Notes: a model not told the origin generated them from the sequence alone. A stretch of 64,000 bases of DNA from Sweltsa coloradensis (GCA_024449915.1 JAMZAV010001812.1:1-64000), one strand, 5' to 3'. Shown: positions 34,003-46,014, numbered from the stretch's first letter. Made by a program: numbers and translations.

Positions 34003-34718
34003 TTAAGCGAGCGAAGCGAGCGTTTCCATTTGACTCTGCCGGAAAAATTTGTCACTCGTTTTTTTCTTTTTTGTTTGTTTGTTTGTTTGTTTGTTTTTTT
34101 TTGTTTGTTTGTATGTCTCGCCATAACGTTCGAACGGAGGCTCGGATCGAGTTGAAATTTTGACCATCCGCAAGCTTTGTTCTCGATTGAATGCCATTAG
34201 TTTTGTGGCAAAATCGTTCAAAAAGTTAAAAAGTTACATTAAAGTTAATCGAAAGTTTTTTTTCAAACTAACCGGCGACAAAATCTGAGATAGCCAAATC
34301 ATTTAGAATGTCCATCCGGTCACGAATATGTTAATTTTAGTTTGATCCGATAAGTAGTGTAGATGGAAATTACATTATAACAAAAGTAACGTTGCCATGG
34401 CAACGAAAGACGCGCGAAGTTTCTAATGCACTGCCACCTAGAAGTAATCAAAATACTTTCGAGGAAGCTGTCACCAAAGAGTTTAAATATATTTTTTCCC
34501 AATGAGTCAAGGTCCTCTAGATGGCGGTGGATTTTATCCACAAAGTAAAGATTTACATACGGGTTTACCCAAATACCTTGGCAATAATAAATAATATCGG
34601 AAACATGGCCCTGTGGACAGCGAACCTCGCAAATTTTAAAATTTAAAAAAATGTGCATTGTGGGTCTAGCTATAGCACGTGCTCGCTTATCAACGCGTCC
34701 AACTGAGGCGTTTCCTAG
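34003..34718 (+). mobile_element. S-type element (copy B only)
   Basis: TTAAGCGAGCGAAGCGAGCG start; GCTCGCTTATCAACGCGTCC and TTTCCTAG end. The body matches the S element at 4253-5194 (CGGAGGCTCGGATCGAGTTG, GATCCGATAAGTAGTGTAG). Copy A is empty at about 8580. Confidence 0.75.
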
Positions 34719-35164
34719 TTTAGTTAATAAGAAAGTAACAGGAACTCAACTTGTAGCCATCGATTTTTGGATTCTTTGTACTCACTTAAATTCAACATTT
34801 TTGTGTTTTCTTCACTTTTTTCACGGTTGTTCCATGTACTGGAGCTTATGTTCTCCACTATAAATGGAACAATGAAACTCTTTGTTCCAAGTTTTTTTTT
34901 CTGAAGGTTGAAAATGAAGTCAATGCAATTTAATTAATTTTTTCAACTATTACATCAGTACAGGGTACGTGACAGTCTATTATTATGCTCTAGTCTAGTC
35001 CATAGTAAGAAAGATTATTATGGCAGAGCCAAAGTCTAGATATAATATTGTTGTTACATTTAATTTATATAATGGGTAAATACATGCATCACAATGCATA
35101 AATTCTCCTTTCATTTGCATAAACAACAGCTGAAAAAACCTTGGGAAAAAACTTCAGTAAAGAT

Positions 35165-35250
35165 TGCCGGTCTCGACGGGACTTGAACCCGAGACCTCCC
35201 GAATCAGAGTCGCGCGCTTAACGCTTGAGCCAACACAGTCGGTGACCTAC
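35165..35250 (-). repeat. tRNA-derived SINE head next to exon 2, copy B
   Basis: The reverse strand carries TTGGCTCAAGCGTTAAGCGC and GGTTCAAGTCCC. It is better preserved than the copy A version, which lacks the second half of the D-arm region. Confidence 0.6.
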
Positions 35251-35263
35251 TTTCTTGTTTCAG

Positions 35264-37085
35264 ATACTGCCTAACAATGCAGAACCAATCAGCGGGGCCC
35301 ACACATAGGAAGGTGACTGTGTATAACCCTCTACCCGGGGCAACCCCCTGGTTCCTGTCTGGGGAGACACCGCCAGTGAAAGAAGGCTACACCTCCGAGC
35401 TACCATCACATCCACCTTCCAGCGATAAGGCAACACCTGTTTGAACCACGCCTGGAGAAGACTGCTGCAGACTGTGACCCTGTCGCTGTTATTACACCAC
35501 TGAACTCATGCACTCCCTACGAAGAATTACCAATGGAACAATTGTGTACCGTAAAGGCTGAGTTAACTAACCCTCTCTCCCTACATACATATTCTACTGA
35601 TGTAAAACTATCCCAGGTTGCAGTGAAACAAGAATCTTGTAGCTCCACCTCCGAGCTACCGTCACATCCACCTTCAGGCGATCAGGCAACACCTGTTGAA
35701 CCACGCCTGGAGAAGACTGCTGCAGACTGTGACCCTGCCCCTGATGTTTCACTACTGGACTCATACACTCCCTACGAAGAATTACCAATAGAACAATTCT
35801 GTACAGTAAAGGCCGAGATAATGACCCTCTATCCTTGCTTACATATTCTACTGATGTAATACTATCCCAGTTTGCATTGAAGCATGAATCTTGTATCTCC
35901 ACCTCCAAGCTAACGTCAAGTCCACCTTCAAGCAATAAGGCAACACCTGTTGAACCATGCCTGGAGGAAAATGACACCGACTATGATCCTTTACCAGCAA
36001 CTACTTCTTTGGATTCTCCATACAAGGAGCTACCTATAGAAGAACCTCGCCCAGTTAAGACTGAGAAGGATGACCCTCTCTTCTTTCACTCGCCCTCAAA
36101 TAAGTATTCTGCTCATGTCAAACAAGAGCAATTTCCAGTGAAACTTGATGATTTCGATTCAATTCAGAAGCCGAAGGGCAGTTGCAACTGTAGATCACCC
36201 AGCCCCTACGCTCCAGGTCTGTCAGTTGTAACATCCTCACCAATAGAGACAGGGAAGTCACCCCCTTCAGCAAGACTCTTGCAGCCTTGGCCCCTCTCAT
36301 GTGGAAACAGAACTGCTTGACTCACCTCACGACCATCCGTTACAGCAGGTCTGGTATGACAACTCTAAACCCCCTCTAGTCCCTAATTACAAGTCAACTT
36401 GAACCAAATTTGATTGACTCTCTTTTGGATTCGCCTGGTAGAATTATATCCAATCTTCCAATTTCATTCAACAGTTTCTCTCAAGTCTGAGTTGGATGAC
36501 GTTCCTATAACCAGTTTATCCTTAGAACCATTTTCTGATGTTCTGCCAACACCGTCAATACCTTGTGATGAAATTGATGTTCGGATTCATAGTCTACAAA
36601 CAATAGCAAGCATTTATTCAAATCCTTCCTTAGTTTTATTGGATCAAGAAAAGAAAGACTTACGGGACCCACATGAGTTGGAGGATTCAAAGTTGAATAT
36701 TCAGTCATGTTTTGTGAACTTTGGAGCGCGCATAGAGACGCGTCGAGTGAAAGCTGAAATTTGTGGTCGCCCCCCGTCATCAGGGGACCTCGGCTTTGGG
36801 GGCAGCCGGCAAAGGACGAGCAGCTGTTTAAAACCCAAGATATATGTCCCGCTGGCCAAAACTCGCCCCTGGTTCACCGTTCTTCCGGAGCCCAGGCCTG
36901 TTAAAAACGCGGCCTGTCCAAGCTAGAGCTGGAAAGAAACCCCCTTGGCTCTCGCTGAGGGTCGGGCCATCTCGGGAGTCAACCTCGGACAATAGGTTTA
37001 TGATGATGACGGCAACGCTGAACTAACGACACCTCTAGAAGCAGATGATGACGAATCTGCTCATCACCATCCAACAAGATCCAAG
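35264..37085 (+). pseudogene. Zinc-finger gene copy B, exon 2: acidic repeat and SUMO-motif region
   Basis: The acceptor TTTCTTGTTTCAG precedes the exon; the donor is at 37086 (CCAAG|GTACC). ATG at 35277 opens MQNQSAGPTHRKVTVYN. Three units of about 255 bp start at 35388, 35644 and 35898. The frame is broken by an extra T near 35439 (CCTGTTTGAA), a lost A near 35820 and changes around 36240-36320. The last part (SLKSELDDVPIT to PKIYVPLAKTRPW) parallels copy A residue by residue. Sites VKAE, VKQE and VKTE are retained. Single-base indels in short runs may be sequencing errors, but some shifts involve larger edits. Confidence 0.7.
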
Positions 37086-37279
37086 GTACCTATGGATAGG
37101 CATACTTGAATACAGTAGAAATAATATGCTTTAACATTGGTATTATTAGCGACAACATACTCATAGGGTAGCAAGATTCGGATATGGTAGTTCTCTGAAT
37201 CAGGTTACCCGAATCCTAAACGCCTAAATGATGTAATTTCACGTCCTGCTACCTTTAATTAGCCATTAGTTCATCTATA

Positions 37280-37970
37280 AATCTGAGTGATTGAGTGTGT
37301 GAGTGAGTGAGTGAGTGAGTGAGTGAGTGAGTGAGTGAGTGAGTTTAGTGAGTGAGTGAGTGAGTGAGTGAAATGAGTGAGTGAGTAAATGAGTGATTGA
37401 GTGATTTAGTGAGTGAGGTGAGTGAGTGAGTGAGTGAGTGATGAGGATGGGGGGGGAGGAGGGGAGTGAGTGAGTAAGTGGTGAGTGAGTGATGAGTGAT
37501 TGGTGTGTGAGTGGGGTGAGTGAGTGAGGTGAGTGAGTGATTGAGTGGTGAGTGAGTGGGGGATGAGGTTGGTAAGTGAGTGGTGAGTGAGTGAGTGATG
37601 AGTGAGTGAGTGGGGATGAGTGAGTGATGAGTGAAGGTTGGGGTGATGGGGAGATGAGTGAGTAGTGAGTGAATGAGTGAGTGAGTGAGTGAGTGGAGTG
37701 AGTGAGGTTGAGTGGTGAGTGAGTGAGTGAGTGAGTGTGGGGGAGGGTGAGTGAGTGAGTGAACGAGTGAGTGAGTGGAGTGAGTGAGTGAGTGAGTGAG
37801 TGATGTGATAGTTGAAGTGAGTGAGTGGTGTGTGAGTGAGGATTGAGGTTTGAGTGAGTGAGGAGTGAGGGGTGAGTGAGTGAGTGAGTGATTTAGTGGT
37901 GAGTGAGTGGTGAGTGAGTTGGTAAATGAGTGAGTGAGTGAGTGAGGGAGTGAGTGAGTGAAGTTAAATT
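37280..37970 (+). repeat. GTGA tetranucleotide tract of about 690 bp
   Basis: Long runs of GAGTGAGTGAGT with scattered interruptions (GGGG, GATGAG). The homologous place in copy A has only about 80 bp of TG/GAGT repeat. Confidence 0.9.
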
Positions 37971-38614
37971 GATGAGGGAAAGGAGTATTATTAATGGAAT
38001 GTTAGTGGTGGTTTGGTGTGTTGTTTTGGGGGTTTAGGAAAGGATATGTGATCTTTATGAAAATGAGGGATTTTAATTTGAATGAGGGGATTGATTTGGT
38101 ACCTGAAGTATTTATTAATGATTTATTTTTTTATTTTGGGGATATTTCGTGATTGGGATTTGAGGGGAGGTTTAGGTGAGTTATATTATTGGGGAATTAA
38201 GTATGGTGATGGTAGTAATTGTGAGAAAAATGAAAGTTGGAATATGATATAAAATTAAAAAGTTTTAGTAATAATCAAAAATTGCAATAAAAAATGAACT
38301 TGAATGTCATGGGGGCAAAAAAGACTTGGGGTTTAAGATTAGTTGAAATTAAAAATCTCACCTCAACGGATAAAAACGTTGAGCTTAGTAATTTATCAAT
38401 AATCTATAATTAAGGTTTTGATAATTGTTGGTACTGCATAAATATTGCGTCATTGTCGTGGAATATTTTTTGTATGTGAGTAGTGATAGTGCATTGTTGT
38501 CTAATTTGACATGTTGACGTTAGTGGGTTTTTGCTTGCTCATATTATTGTTCTCAGTTTTGATTATAGGGAAAAATAAATTGGTTAGCATGATTTTATGG
38601 TAGTTTGTATTTTT

Positions 38615-40121
38615 TGAGCGTAGGAGGAACGAAAGATTCATTTAATACATGAGAAAAAATCGAATGCTTTTTCCTTTGAGTGGTGTTTGTTAAAGATTCC
38701 GGAACGTGACCCTTGCAATGAAATTTTTGGAGACTTCGAGACTCAAATTTGATGCGTTTTGAGCGCAATGGGAATTAATAAAAACGCAATTTTAATATGA
38801 TTTTTAAAAATTTTGTGACTATAAACCTACTGCTTTATCCGATGTAATGATTTTTTTCACAGAACCTTAATTTTTAAATTTAAAGATATTCGTGTGAAAT
38901 TTGAGCGTAATCGAAAAATTATTTCTCATGAAAATAAAAATTTTTATGTTTTTTTTTTTTAAAAAACAAGTCTTTGACTTATAACACCTACATGCTTCCT
39001 ATTGTAATGATGTTTTTTACAGAACCTTAATTTTTCATGAATTAATATATTCGTGTTAAATTTGAGCGCAATCGAATAATTATTTTTTATGCAAATTGCA
39101 ATTTTACGTTTTTTTTTCTTTTTAAAAAATTATGATTAAATTTAAAAACAATTAATTTAAATTTTTTATTTATTTAATTTATTTATGAAAATTAAGTAAA
39201 TTTTTATATAATTTAATTTAATTGGATGAGCGTAGCGAGCGAAGCGAAAACTTAAATTTCACTGCCCCCTCAAAAATTTAGCCCCAAAATGTTTTTTTGT
39301 GTGTTTGTTTTTTGTTTTTTTTGTTTTTTGTCTGTTTGTTCGCACGATTCCGGGCAAACGGCATAAGCGATCTTGATAAAAATTTGACAGGACCTTCGAA
39401 ATCTCTGAACTTAACGTGGCCACGTTTTTGGGTTCAATCGGAAAAATATTTCACATGAATTCGCACTTTTACGATTTTTTTTCGATTTTTAGTGCGATAT
39501 TTCGTGACATTTGGGCCGATTCTGAAACCCAAAAGAGTGGGGCTACAAAGTTCTTTTTACATGACATTAAGGTTATGGTGATGTAGTACCTTTTTGAAAA
39601 AAAAAGTTGAAAAAGGTAAACCCGAACCCATAAATAAACGTACTTTTACGATTTTTTTCGATTTTTTTGTGCGATATTTTCGTGACATTTGGGCCGATTC
39701 TGACCAAACGGGTGGGGCTACACATTCATATTTCACATGAACATTAAGGTTATGGTGATGTAGTAACTTTTGAAAGAAAAAGTTGAAAAAGTGGCCCGAA
39801 TTCATAGAATAAAGGTTTTGATATGATTTTTTTTGAGGTTTATAATAACCATTAACAAGTAACATTTTAAACTCGACAACAATCACCTACAATGCATTCA
39901 CAAAACACTTGCAAAGGAAAAGTGGTCCCACGCAAACTAAAACTTACAAAACGCTCATCCATCAACGCGGTCGACTTGAGCGTTTTCCTAGTTAAAAAAA
40001 ATCTTCGACTAAGTAATGATTTTTTCACAAAAACCAAAAGGAAAACCGCGTAACACATGGCATTTTCAATGCACCTATACGCTCATCCAACTACCCCGGC
40101 GGGACTTAAGCGTTTTCCTAG
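38615..40121 (+). mobile_element. R-type element interrupted by a V-type element
   Basis: The outer element starts near GAGCGTAGG (38616, decayed) and ends CTTAAGCGTTTTCCTAG. The V element at 39222-39991 is inserted in AATTTAAT | TTAAAAAAAATC; the related element at 28600-28650 shows this phrase uninterrupted. Confidence 0.75.
39222..39991 (+). mobile_element. V-type element nested in an R element
   Basis: TTGGATGAGCGTAGCGAGCG start; GCTCATCCATCAACGCGGTC and GCGTTTTCCTAG end. The body has the V phrase (GGCCGATTCTGACCAAACGG) twice, so V bodies also vary in unit number. Confidence 0.8.
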
Positions 40122-40355
40122 TTATATTTGTGTAGTTAAAATATTCCTTTGTTCAACCTCAGTTTGAAAAAGACACTCGAAAAGTGTCGAAATATTACGA
40201 AGAAAAAAGTATTTCTTACAAGAACAGTATATGTCCAATTATTACATTTTAATAATCAATTTACCTGTTCTACTAGTTTCATATTTATAACTAAAGCAGG
40301 TTATATGTCTTTAAACAAGTCACATAATCTGATTAACTTGTATCTCCTGTTGTAG

Positions 40356-42063
40356 ACGGAACGAAGTCTCCTCGTCACAACCATCAGCCGGACGACTCAA
40401 CGCCCGACACTGAGGTTTGTTCGCAAGTCTCCTGCCCGGAAGATCAACCAAGGTAACAAGCGTAACGCCTCCAAGAAGGGGGTGGGGCAGCCGCGCCAAC
40501 TGAAAGACAACACCAGGGGCGATAGAAAGAGCTCAACAGGTCCATTTCACTGCAATATCTGCTCTAAAGATTTTAACAGAAAATCAAGTCTAAGACGTCA
40601 CATGGTCACCCACACGAATAGCTTTCGTTGTCCATCACCTTGTGGGAAAACATTTGGAGAAGCTGTCTCACTTAAAACACACTCTCACACTCACATGGCT
40701 AGGAAACCGTTTGTTTGCGGTATTTGCAACAAAGATTATGCATCAAAAGCCACGCTCGTGCGGCATAATATGCGCATCCATACTGGCATAAGACCTTTTA
40801 CTTGTGCCGAGTGTGGTAAAGGATTCTATACAAAAGTTGAGCTCTCCAAACACCTACTCACTCACAGTGAACTCAGGCCATTCAAGTGCCCATGTGGCAA
40901 AGCGTTTAAAGATACAAATAAGCTAAAGACTCATGCCAAAATTCATCTTGCCAAGAAACCGTTTGTTTGCTCTTTCTGCGACAAGGATTTTACATACAGA
41001 GGAAACCTCAAACAGCATGTTCTGTTTCATTTGGGCGCTGTACATAAAACGTTTACTTGCCCAGAATGTGGGAAGAGTTTTACAGGTGCCAGCTCACTGA
41101 AATTGCACTCTTACACTCACCTCTCAGTTAGGCCTGAAGCTTGTGAACTCTGCGATAAAACCTTTGCAAACAAGTCACGGCTAACAGCCCATATGGTCAC
41201 ACATAGCAGCATTAAGGCACACAAGTGTTCTATTTGTTTTAAATCATTTAAGATGGCAAACAAACTGAAGAGCCATTCCCTCATACATACTGGCGAGAAA
41301 CGTTATGTGTGTGCCGTGTGTGATAAGGGATTCTCTCAGAAGTCTACACTTGAAACACACATACTCACACACAGTGAGGACAGACCATTCACGTGTCCAC
41401 ACCAGACGTGTGGTAAAACCTTCAGGAGTGCATTTAATCTTAATCGCCACTCGATTTCCCATAGTGAGAAAAGTTTCATCTGTGATGTGTGTGGCAAATG
41501 TTTTTCAAACAAAGACTATTCTTGCAAGGCACATAATAACTCACAGCAATGAGAGACCATTCAAGTGTGAATGCGGAAAAGATTTTAAATGTTCATCGTC
41601 ACTGAGATTACATTCGTCAACACACAGGAAATTCTTCAGGTGCCAGATATGTGCCAAGAGTTATTCTACCAAAACAGATTTGAAAAACCACATGTTTTCT
41701 CACAGCGCAACAAGCTCGTTTCCATGTAAAGTTTGCAACAGGACTTATAAAAATCCGCAAGCTCTGAAAGACCACTCAAAATATCATGGACCGCTCACAA
41801 AAGTCGTGTGTAAGATTGGCAACAAAGGTTTCATTAAAAACTATCAGCTGGTTTATCATATCCAACGTGCGCACTCGAAAGAGAAAACATTTAAATGTCC
41901 GACCTGCTCTAAAGTATGGTGGACTTTTCGTGATATGCAGATACACTTAAAGAAACACAACTTGGAGCCCAGACAATTCCTGTGTGACATCTGTTCAAAG
42001 AGATTTAATAGTAAAAAAGAAATCAAGGGACACATGCAGACTCACAGGGGCAGGCCGAAATAG
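40356..42063 (+). CDS. Zinc-finger gene copy B, exon 3: 18-finger C2H2 array
   Basis: The protein would be a nuclear sequence-specific DNA-binding factor. The long frame runs from the exon start (a basic KSPARK...NKRNASKK stretch precedes MGQPRQ... at 40482) to 41552, with fingers 1-11 and half of 12. A one-base excess near 41515 shifts to the frame that carries the rest to 42063. Most fingers are CX2CX12HX3H; fingers 5 and 13 are CX1C (FKCPCGK, FKCECGK), 2 and 11 are CX3C and CX4C, and finger 3 has HX4H. Finger 16 has lost its second cysteine (CKIGN; copy A keeps CxxC at DNA level). The C-terminus THRGRPK ends in an AT-hook-like RGRP. A one-base insertion near 40414 breaks the join to exon 2. 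Two single-base lesions in 1.7 kb could be sequencing errors or an early pseudogene. Confidence 0.85.
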
Positions 42064-42744
42064 AACAGTGGGTATCAATTATGTATCCCACACAAGCGCA
42101 ATTGTGCCTATCAGTTCATAGTGCATTTAGGCCTGGTTTGCAGAATTAACCTTCATTAACTCTTTATTAACCCTGGCATCAGAGTGAACAAGGTTATTTA
42201 TACGAGAGAGTTATTGATTGACTGTTTGTTATTAGGTATGATCTCAATAAGACGAGTGAGTACAGCGAAACGAAGTCTATAACGCTACTCGATCGGGTTT
42301 CGTCGTGACTAATGTGTCTGTCAAATATTTGTCTGTCCGTTCCCAAACGGCCGAACGACCAAGCAGATTAAGCCGAAATTTTAACAGACATCCGTGACGA
42401 GTTAACTGCCAGCAAAATGAGAAAAATCTATTTCGATTTAAGCCTACAAGAAATAATAAATTGAAAAATATGGTTGAAATGTGTAGGTTTCATTTTAACA
42501 ACAATGCTTTTGTTATTGAAAAGTCATTTGAATCGATTTTTTTTGCCAGGCTGTGATAACATGCATAGCAGTGACCAAGTTTTCCCTAAATTCCGCTGGG
42601 ACATTGAGTAAACCTTGTAATCTTAACTCGTATTTCGTACTGGCTATGTTTTCCACAGTATTGTCACGGTTGATGTAGACTAAACTGCCTTATATGCATT
42701 TCAAAACACGTTTAAAATATTTTTAAATACAATTTATGTACTAG
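42064..42744. other. 3' flank of copy B
   Basis: Non-coding. A segment at 42240-42450 (GTCTGTCCGTTCCCAAACGG, then GCCGAAATTTTAACAG) resembles the S-element body phrase and is probably an old repeat. Confidence 0.4.
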
Positions 42745-42996
42745 AAAATCTTTTCCGACCAGGGGATTGAACCTAGGTCTCCCACATTCCGGTTATAAGG
42801 GCGCTTTTGCCAAGTAGACTAGGGAAATGCCAAAGTCGTTGATAGACCAGTGAGTTGAGCATGTGTTGAGTACCCGGTATCATTCCCCATACTGGGCTAG
42901 ATCCAGCCTCAGGTATAGAGGAGGAAAGGGGATGTTCCCGGGTACTCAACACATGGGTCACTCACTCGTCTATCAACGACTTGGCGTTTCCCTAGT
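42745..42996. mobile_element. tRNA-like sequence joined to a TIR element (inverse of 22768-23115)
   Basis: The reverse strand of 42745-42820 reads TAGTCTACTTGGC...AGGTTCAATCCCC, with TTTCCCTAG facing GGAAAAG as an acceptor-like stem. From 42819 to 42996, TIRs ACTAGGGAAATGCCAAAGTC / GACTTGGCGTTTCCCTAGTT enclose about 80 bp. Confidence 0.65.
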
Positions 42997-43989
42997 TAAT
43001 TTTATGCCTTCCTACTTGAGGCAATTATTGCAATTAGTGTAGTTTTAATTTAATTTAAAATGAATCATAACATACTTATTGTACTGTATTTTCCCAATCG
43101 CAAGTGACCTTGAATTTAAGACGACCCCTTATTTTCAGGATGCTTAAATTGTTTTAAGAAACATTAAACGATGATTGATGACATTTAGTCATTATTTTAC
43201 TTCCATTATGACCATATTTTACTTACTTACTAAAATGAAATTAAAGTTAAGTAAAAATGGTATTATACATTCTGTAGCACCTACCTCAACAAATACTAGC
43301 TTTGGAATTACCTAGGCCTAATATCAGGAATTAGATTTTTATTATGGGCCCATATTATTTTAAGTTATAAAATAGTTCTGTGGTGGAGAGAGATGATGAG
43401 ATGGTGCAAGGACAGAAGAAAGTTGAGCTAGTGTTGCTGAAAGTGAATGGTGAAGATGATTTGTCAAGCTTGGCAGGCTGGGGCTGATTCTGTGACGCCC
43501 AAGATTAATTGTTTTTATATGTAAATATTTTCCAAAATTAATTCATTGTTGTTGAAACATTACTTTTTAAGTATTTATTATACTGTAGTACATTGTTGTG
43601 TATGCGTCTATGTAATTTGATTTTTTAAGCTGTCCTCCTAATAATTATTTTAACTGAATAGGGTATACGTTAAATAAATAAATAATAATTGAACAAAATA
43701 TATAGACGAAACAAGCCTTTCTCCTACGAAATGATCTTTGACAAAGTGTAGTAATAGAATAATAATAATAACATAAAACAACATTTGACATTGTTGATGG
43801 CCTTGTATTGTAGGCCTAATATGAAAAGGTAACTAAACAATATCACTCTTATACATCAAACCACCTGTCGCTATCGTGACAAACAATGCAATCAAACATG
43901 TTTTCTTATATTACATATTTGGTTCAAACAAATAAATTCTCCACTCTTATTGCACACACAGGGGTTTTTATACTCCTGCTTTACTTTAA
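42997..43989. other. Unassigned AT-rich DNA
   Basis: No gene or defined repeat was recognised. Confidence 0.4.
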
Positions 43990-44780
43990 TTCGATGAGCG
44001 TAGCGAGCGTAGCGAAGATTCCATTTCACTACACTAGAGAAAAAAATCCGGAATGTTTTTTTTTCTTCTTTTTCTTTTTCTGTATTTTTGTGTGTTTGTC
44101 CGCACGATTCCGGCTAAACCGATACTCCAATTGCGATGAAATTTTTTGGAGGCCTTTGAAATCTCTGAACTTTGAACTGCCACGTTTTCGAGCGCAATCG
44201 AAAAATTATTTTTCATTAAAATCGCAATTTTACGATTTTTTCGAATTTAAAAAAATGTCTTCGACTTATAACACCTATATGCTTAAGCCGATTGTTGTGA
44301 TTTTTTCACAAAACCTTAATTATATATTCGTGTGAAATTTAAGCGCAATCGAAAAAATATTTATTTTTTATGAAAATCGCAATTTTACGATTTTTTAAAA
44401 TTTTTAAAACATTCTTCGACTTATAATACCTACATGCTTTATCCGATTTTAATGATTTTTTCACAGAACCTTAATTTTATAAATAAATATATTGGTGTGA
44501 AATTTGAGCGCAATCGAAAAATAATTTTCTATGAAAATAGCAATTTTACGCTTCTTTCGTTTAAAAAAAATTTCTTCGACATTTTCCCATCTACATGCTT
44601 TATCCAATTGGTATGATATTTTCACAGAACCTCAATTTTATAATTTTATTTATTTATGTAAAATTTGAGCGCAATCGAAAAATAATTTCTTATGAAAATC
44701 ACAATTTTACACTTTTTTCGTTTAAAAAACATACGCTCATCCAACAACGCGCCTGAAAAAGTGTTTGCGAAGCTTCCTAG
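43990..44780 (+). mobile_element. R-type element with three internal units
   Basis: TTCGATGAGCGTAGCGAGCG start, GCGAAGCTTCCTAG end. Unit markers (ACATGCTTTATCC and variants) lie at about 44279, 44433 and 44597. This copy has the longest uninterrupted conceptual frame of the family, which is not judged coding. Confidence 0.8.
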
Positions 44781-46014
44781 TAATATTAACATTTAAAGCC
44801 CACTCTAACCCAACCTACGCCTGTTCACCATATCTTAAATAAATTTATCTTACATCGCCTCCCCAACACTCATTCAAGTCTCGCTCAACCTAATTGATGG
44901 TCTTGATTCCTTGTCCGCTAGCTATGTCAACCAACAGGTTCGCAGCGGCAGGTTGTTTACCCGGTAACTAACAGTTTTACCATGGATTCGAAAATATGGG
45001 GAACCTATTTTTGATGTCCCTCCTGCGAGTGAACCGCCAATTTAAAACAAGGTCTTATTGACTTAAATAAAAATGTATTTATTAAATATTTGTCTCATAT
45101 GCAATATAAATATGGACTGTCATATTATTAATTCTTGAGTAGCCTAGATACAGAGTATATTTTTATTTATCAATAGAAATAAGTAATCGAGTAGATAAAA
45201 TCTGATTTTTCTTTGTATGCTAGGCAAATATTAATCGAAACAATTTACATTTGCTTAAAACACACATAAAAGTTTGTTTTTATGACTATGGTGACAATGC
45301 ATTTACATTTGGAAAATATGTTAAATTGTCAATATTTACCATATTTATTTTGTTTGTTTATATTTATTGCTATGCTTCAGGTCATTATAGTGTTGTCACG
45401 TTTTCTTGTCATTTCTTCTTGTATTGAAATATTTTGTAACTTGGTCTACAATATCTCGCAATGAGTTGGTCGAGGTGACTTTTTTAAAAGATTATTATCA
45501 ACACTGTGGAATAACCATTGTTATCAAATGATTTTTGGTTGTTTTTAATTAATTTTGAATGTACTGCAGCTAATTTGGTGTTCAAAGGTGTGTTTTTTGT
45601 GGTGCCCAAACAATGGTAAAAGATAGGAATTACCTTAAAGTTTCAATGGTAAATATCTCGTAAAGTAATTCCGTGACCTAAGTTTTTTATTGTATATTGC
45701 CTATTATTATCAAGCACACTTTAAATAATAATATAATGTGAGTTTGGGATAATTTTAGATTATTTAGTTATGATGGAGGGACATTAAGACATTAAAAAAA
45801 TATATTTACGGTTATAAGACCACTAAATAATTTCTAATAAGCTACAAGATATAAGCTTAAGCGAGAAGAATAAATAGTATTACCTATCATTTATTTGGAA
45901 GTAGAAAAAGTAGAATTTGTAATAAAACATGTATTTTTACATTCACAATCATTAAATCTTTGTTTCTTTATTCTCTCAAGTTAACACTTACATGTAGTTT
46001 TTTATGCATCATAT
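44781..46014. other. Unassigned AT-rich DNA
   Basis: Unique-looking sequence without supported genes. The short frames present have no recognisable motif. Confidence 0.4.

Larger units (their letters stand above)
37086..40355 (+). other. Intron 2 of copy B
   Basis: It contains a long GTGA microsatellite, a GT/AT-rich diverged stretch (37980-38614), and an R element interrupted by a V element (38615-40121). The acceptor is TCTCCTGTTGTAG at 40343-40355. It is about 2 kb longer than the copy A intron. Confidence 0.65.
25945..42063 (+). repeat. Segmental duplication, copy B
   Basis: Colinear with copy A from GCTGAGCCGCTGAACACC to the end of the zinc-finger exon. It is longer mainly through its own insertions: a MITE at 27380, R elements at 28102, 30783 and 38615, a LINE at 29434, a hAT-like element at 32043, an S element at 34003 and the intron 2 microsatellite. 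Plain stretches at 27110-27376, 27789-28101, 29151-29433, 30040-30782, 33864-34002 and 34719-35164 are duplicated non-coding DNA. Confidence 0.9.

Noticed and set aside
43886..44335. 149-codon frame, and similar frames starting MDERSERSED in other R elements
   Set aside because: The frames recur because the element end is repeated. Length varies with indels, stops differ among copies, and no third-position bias is apparent.
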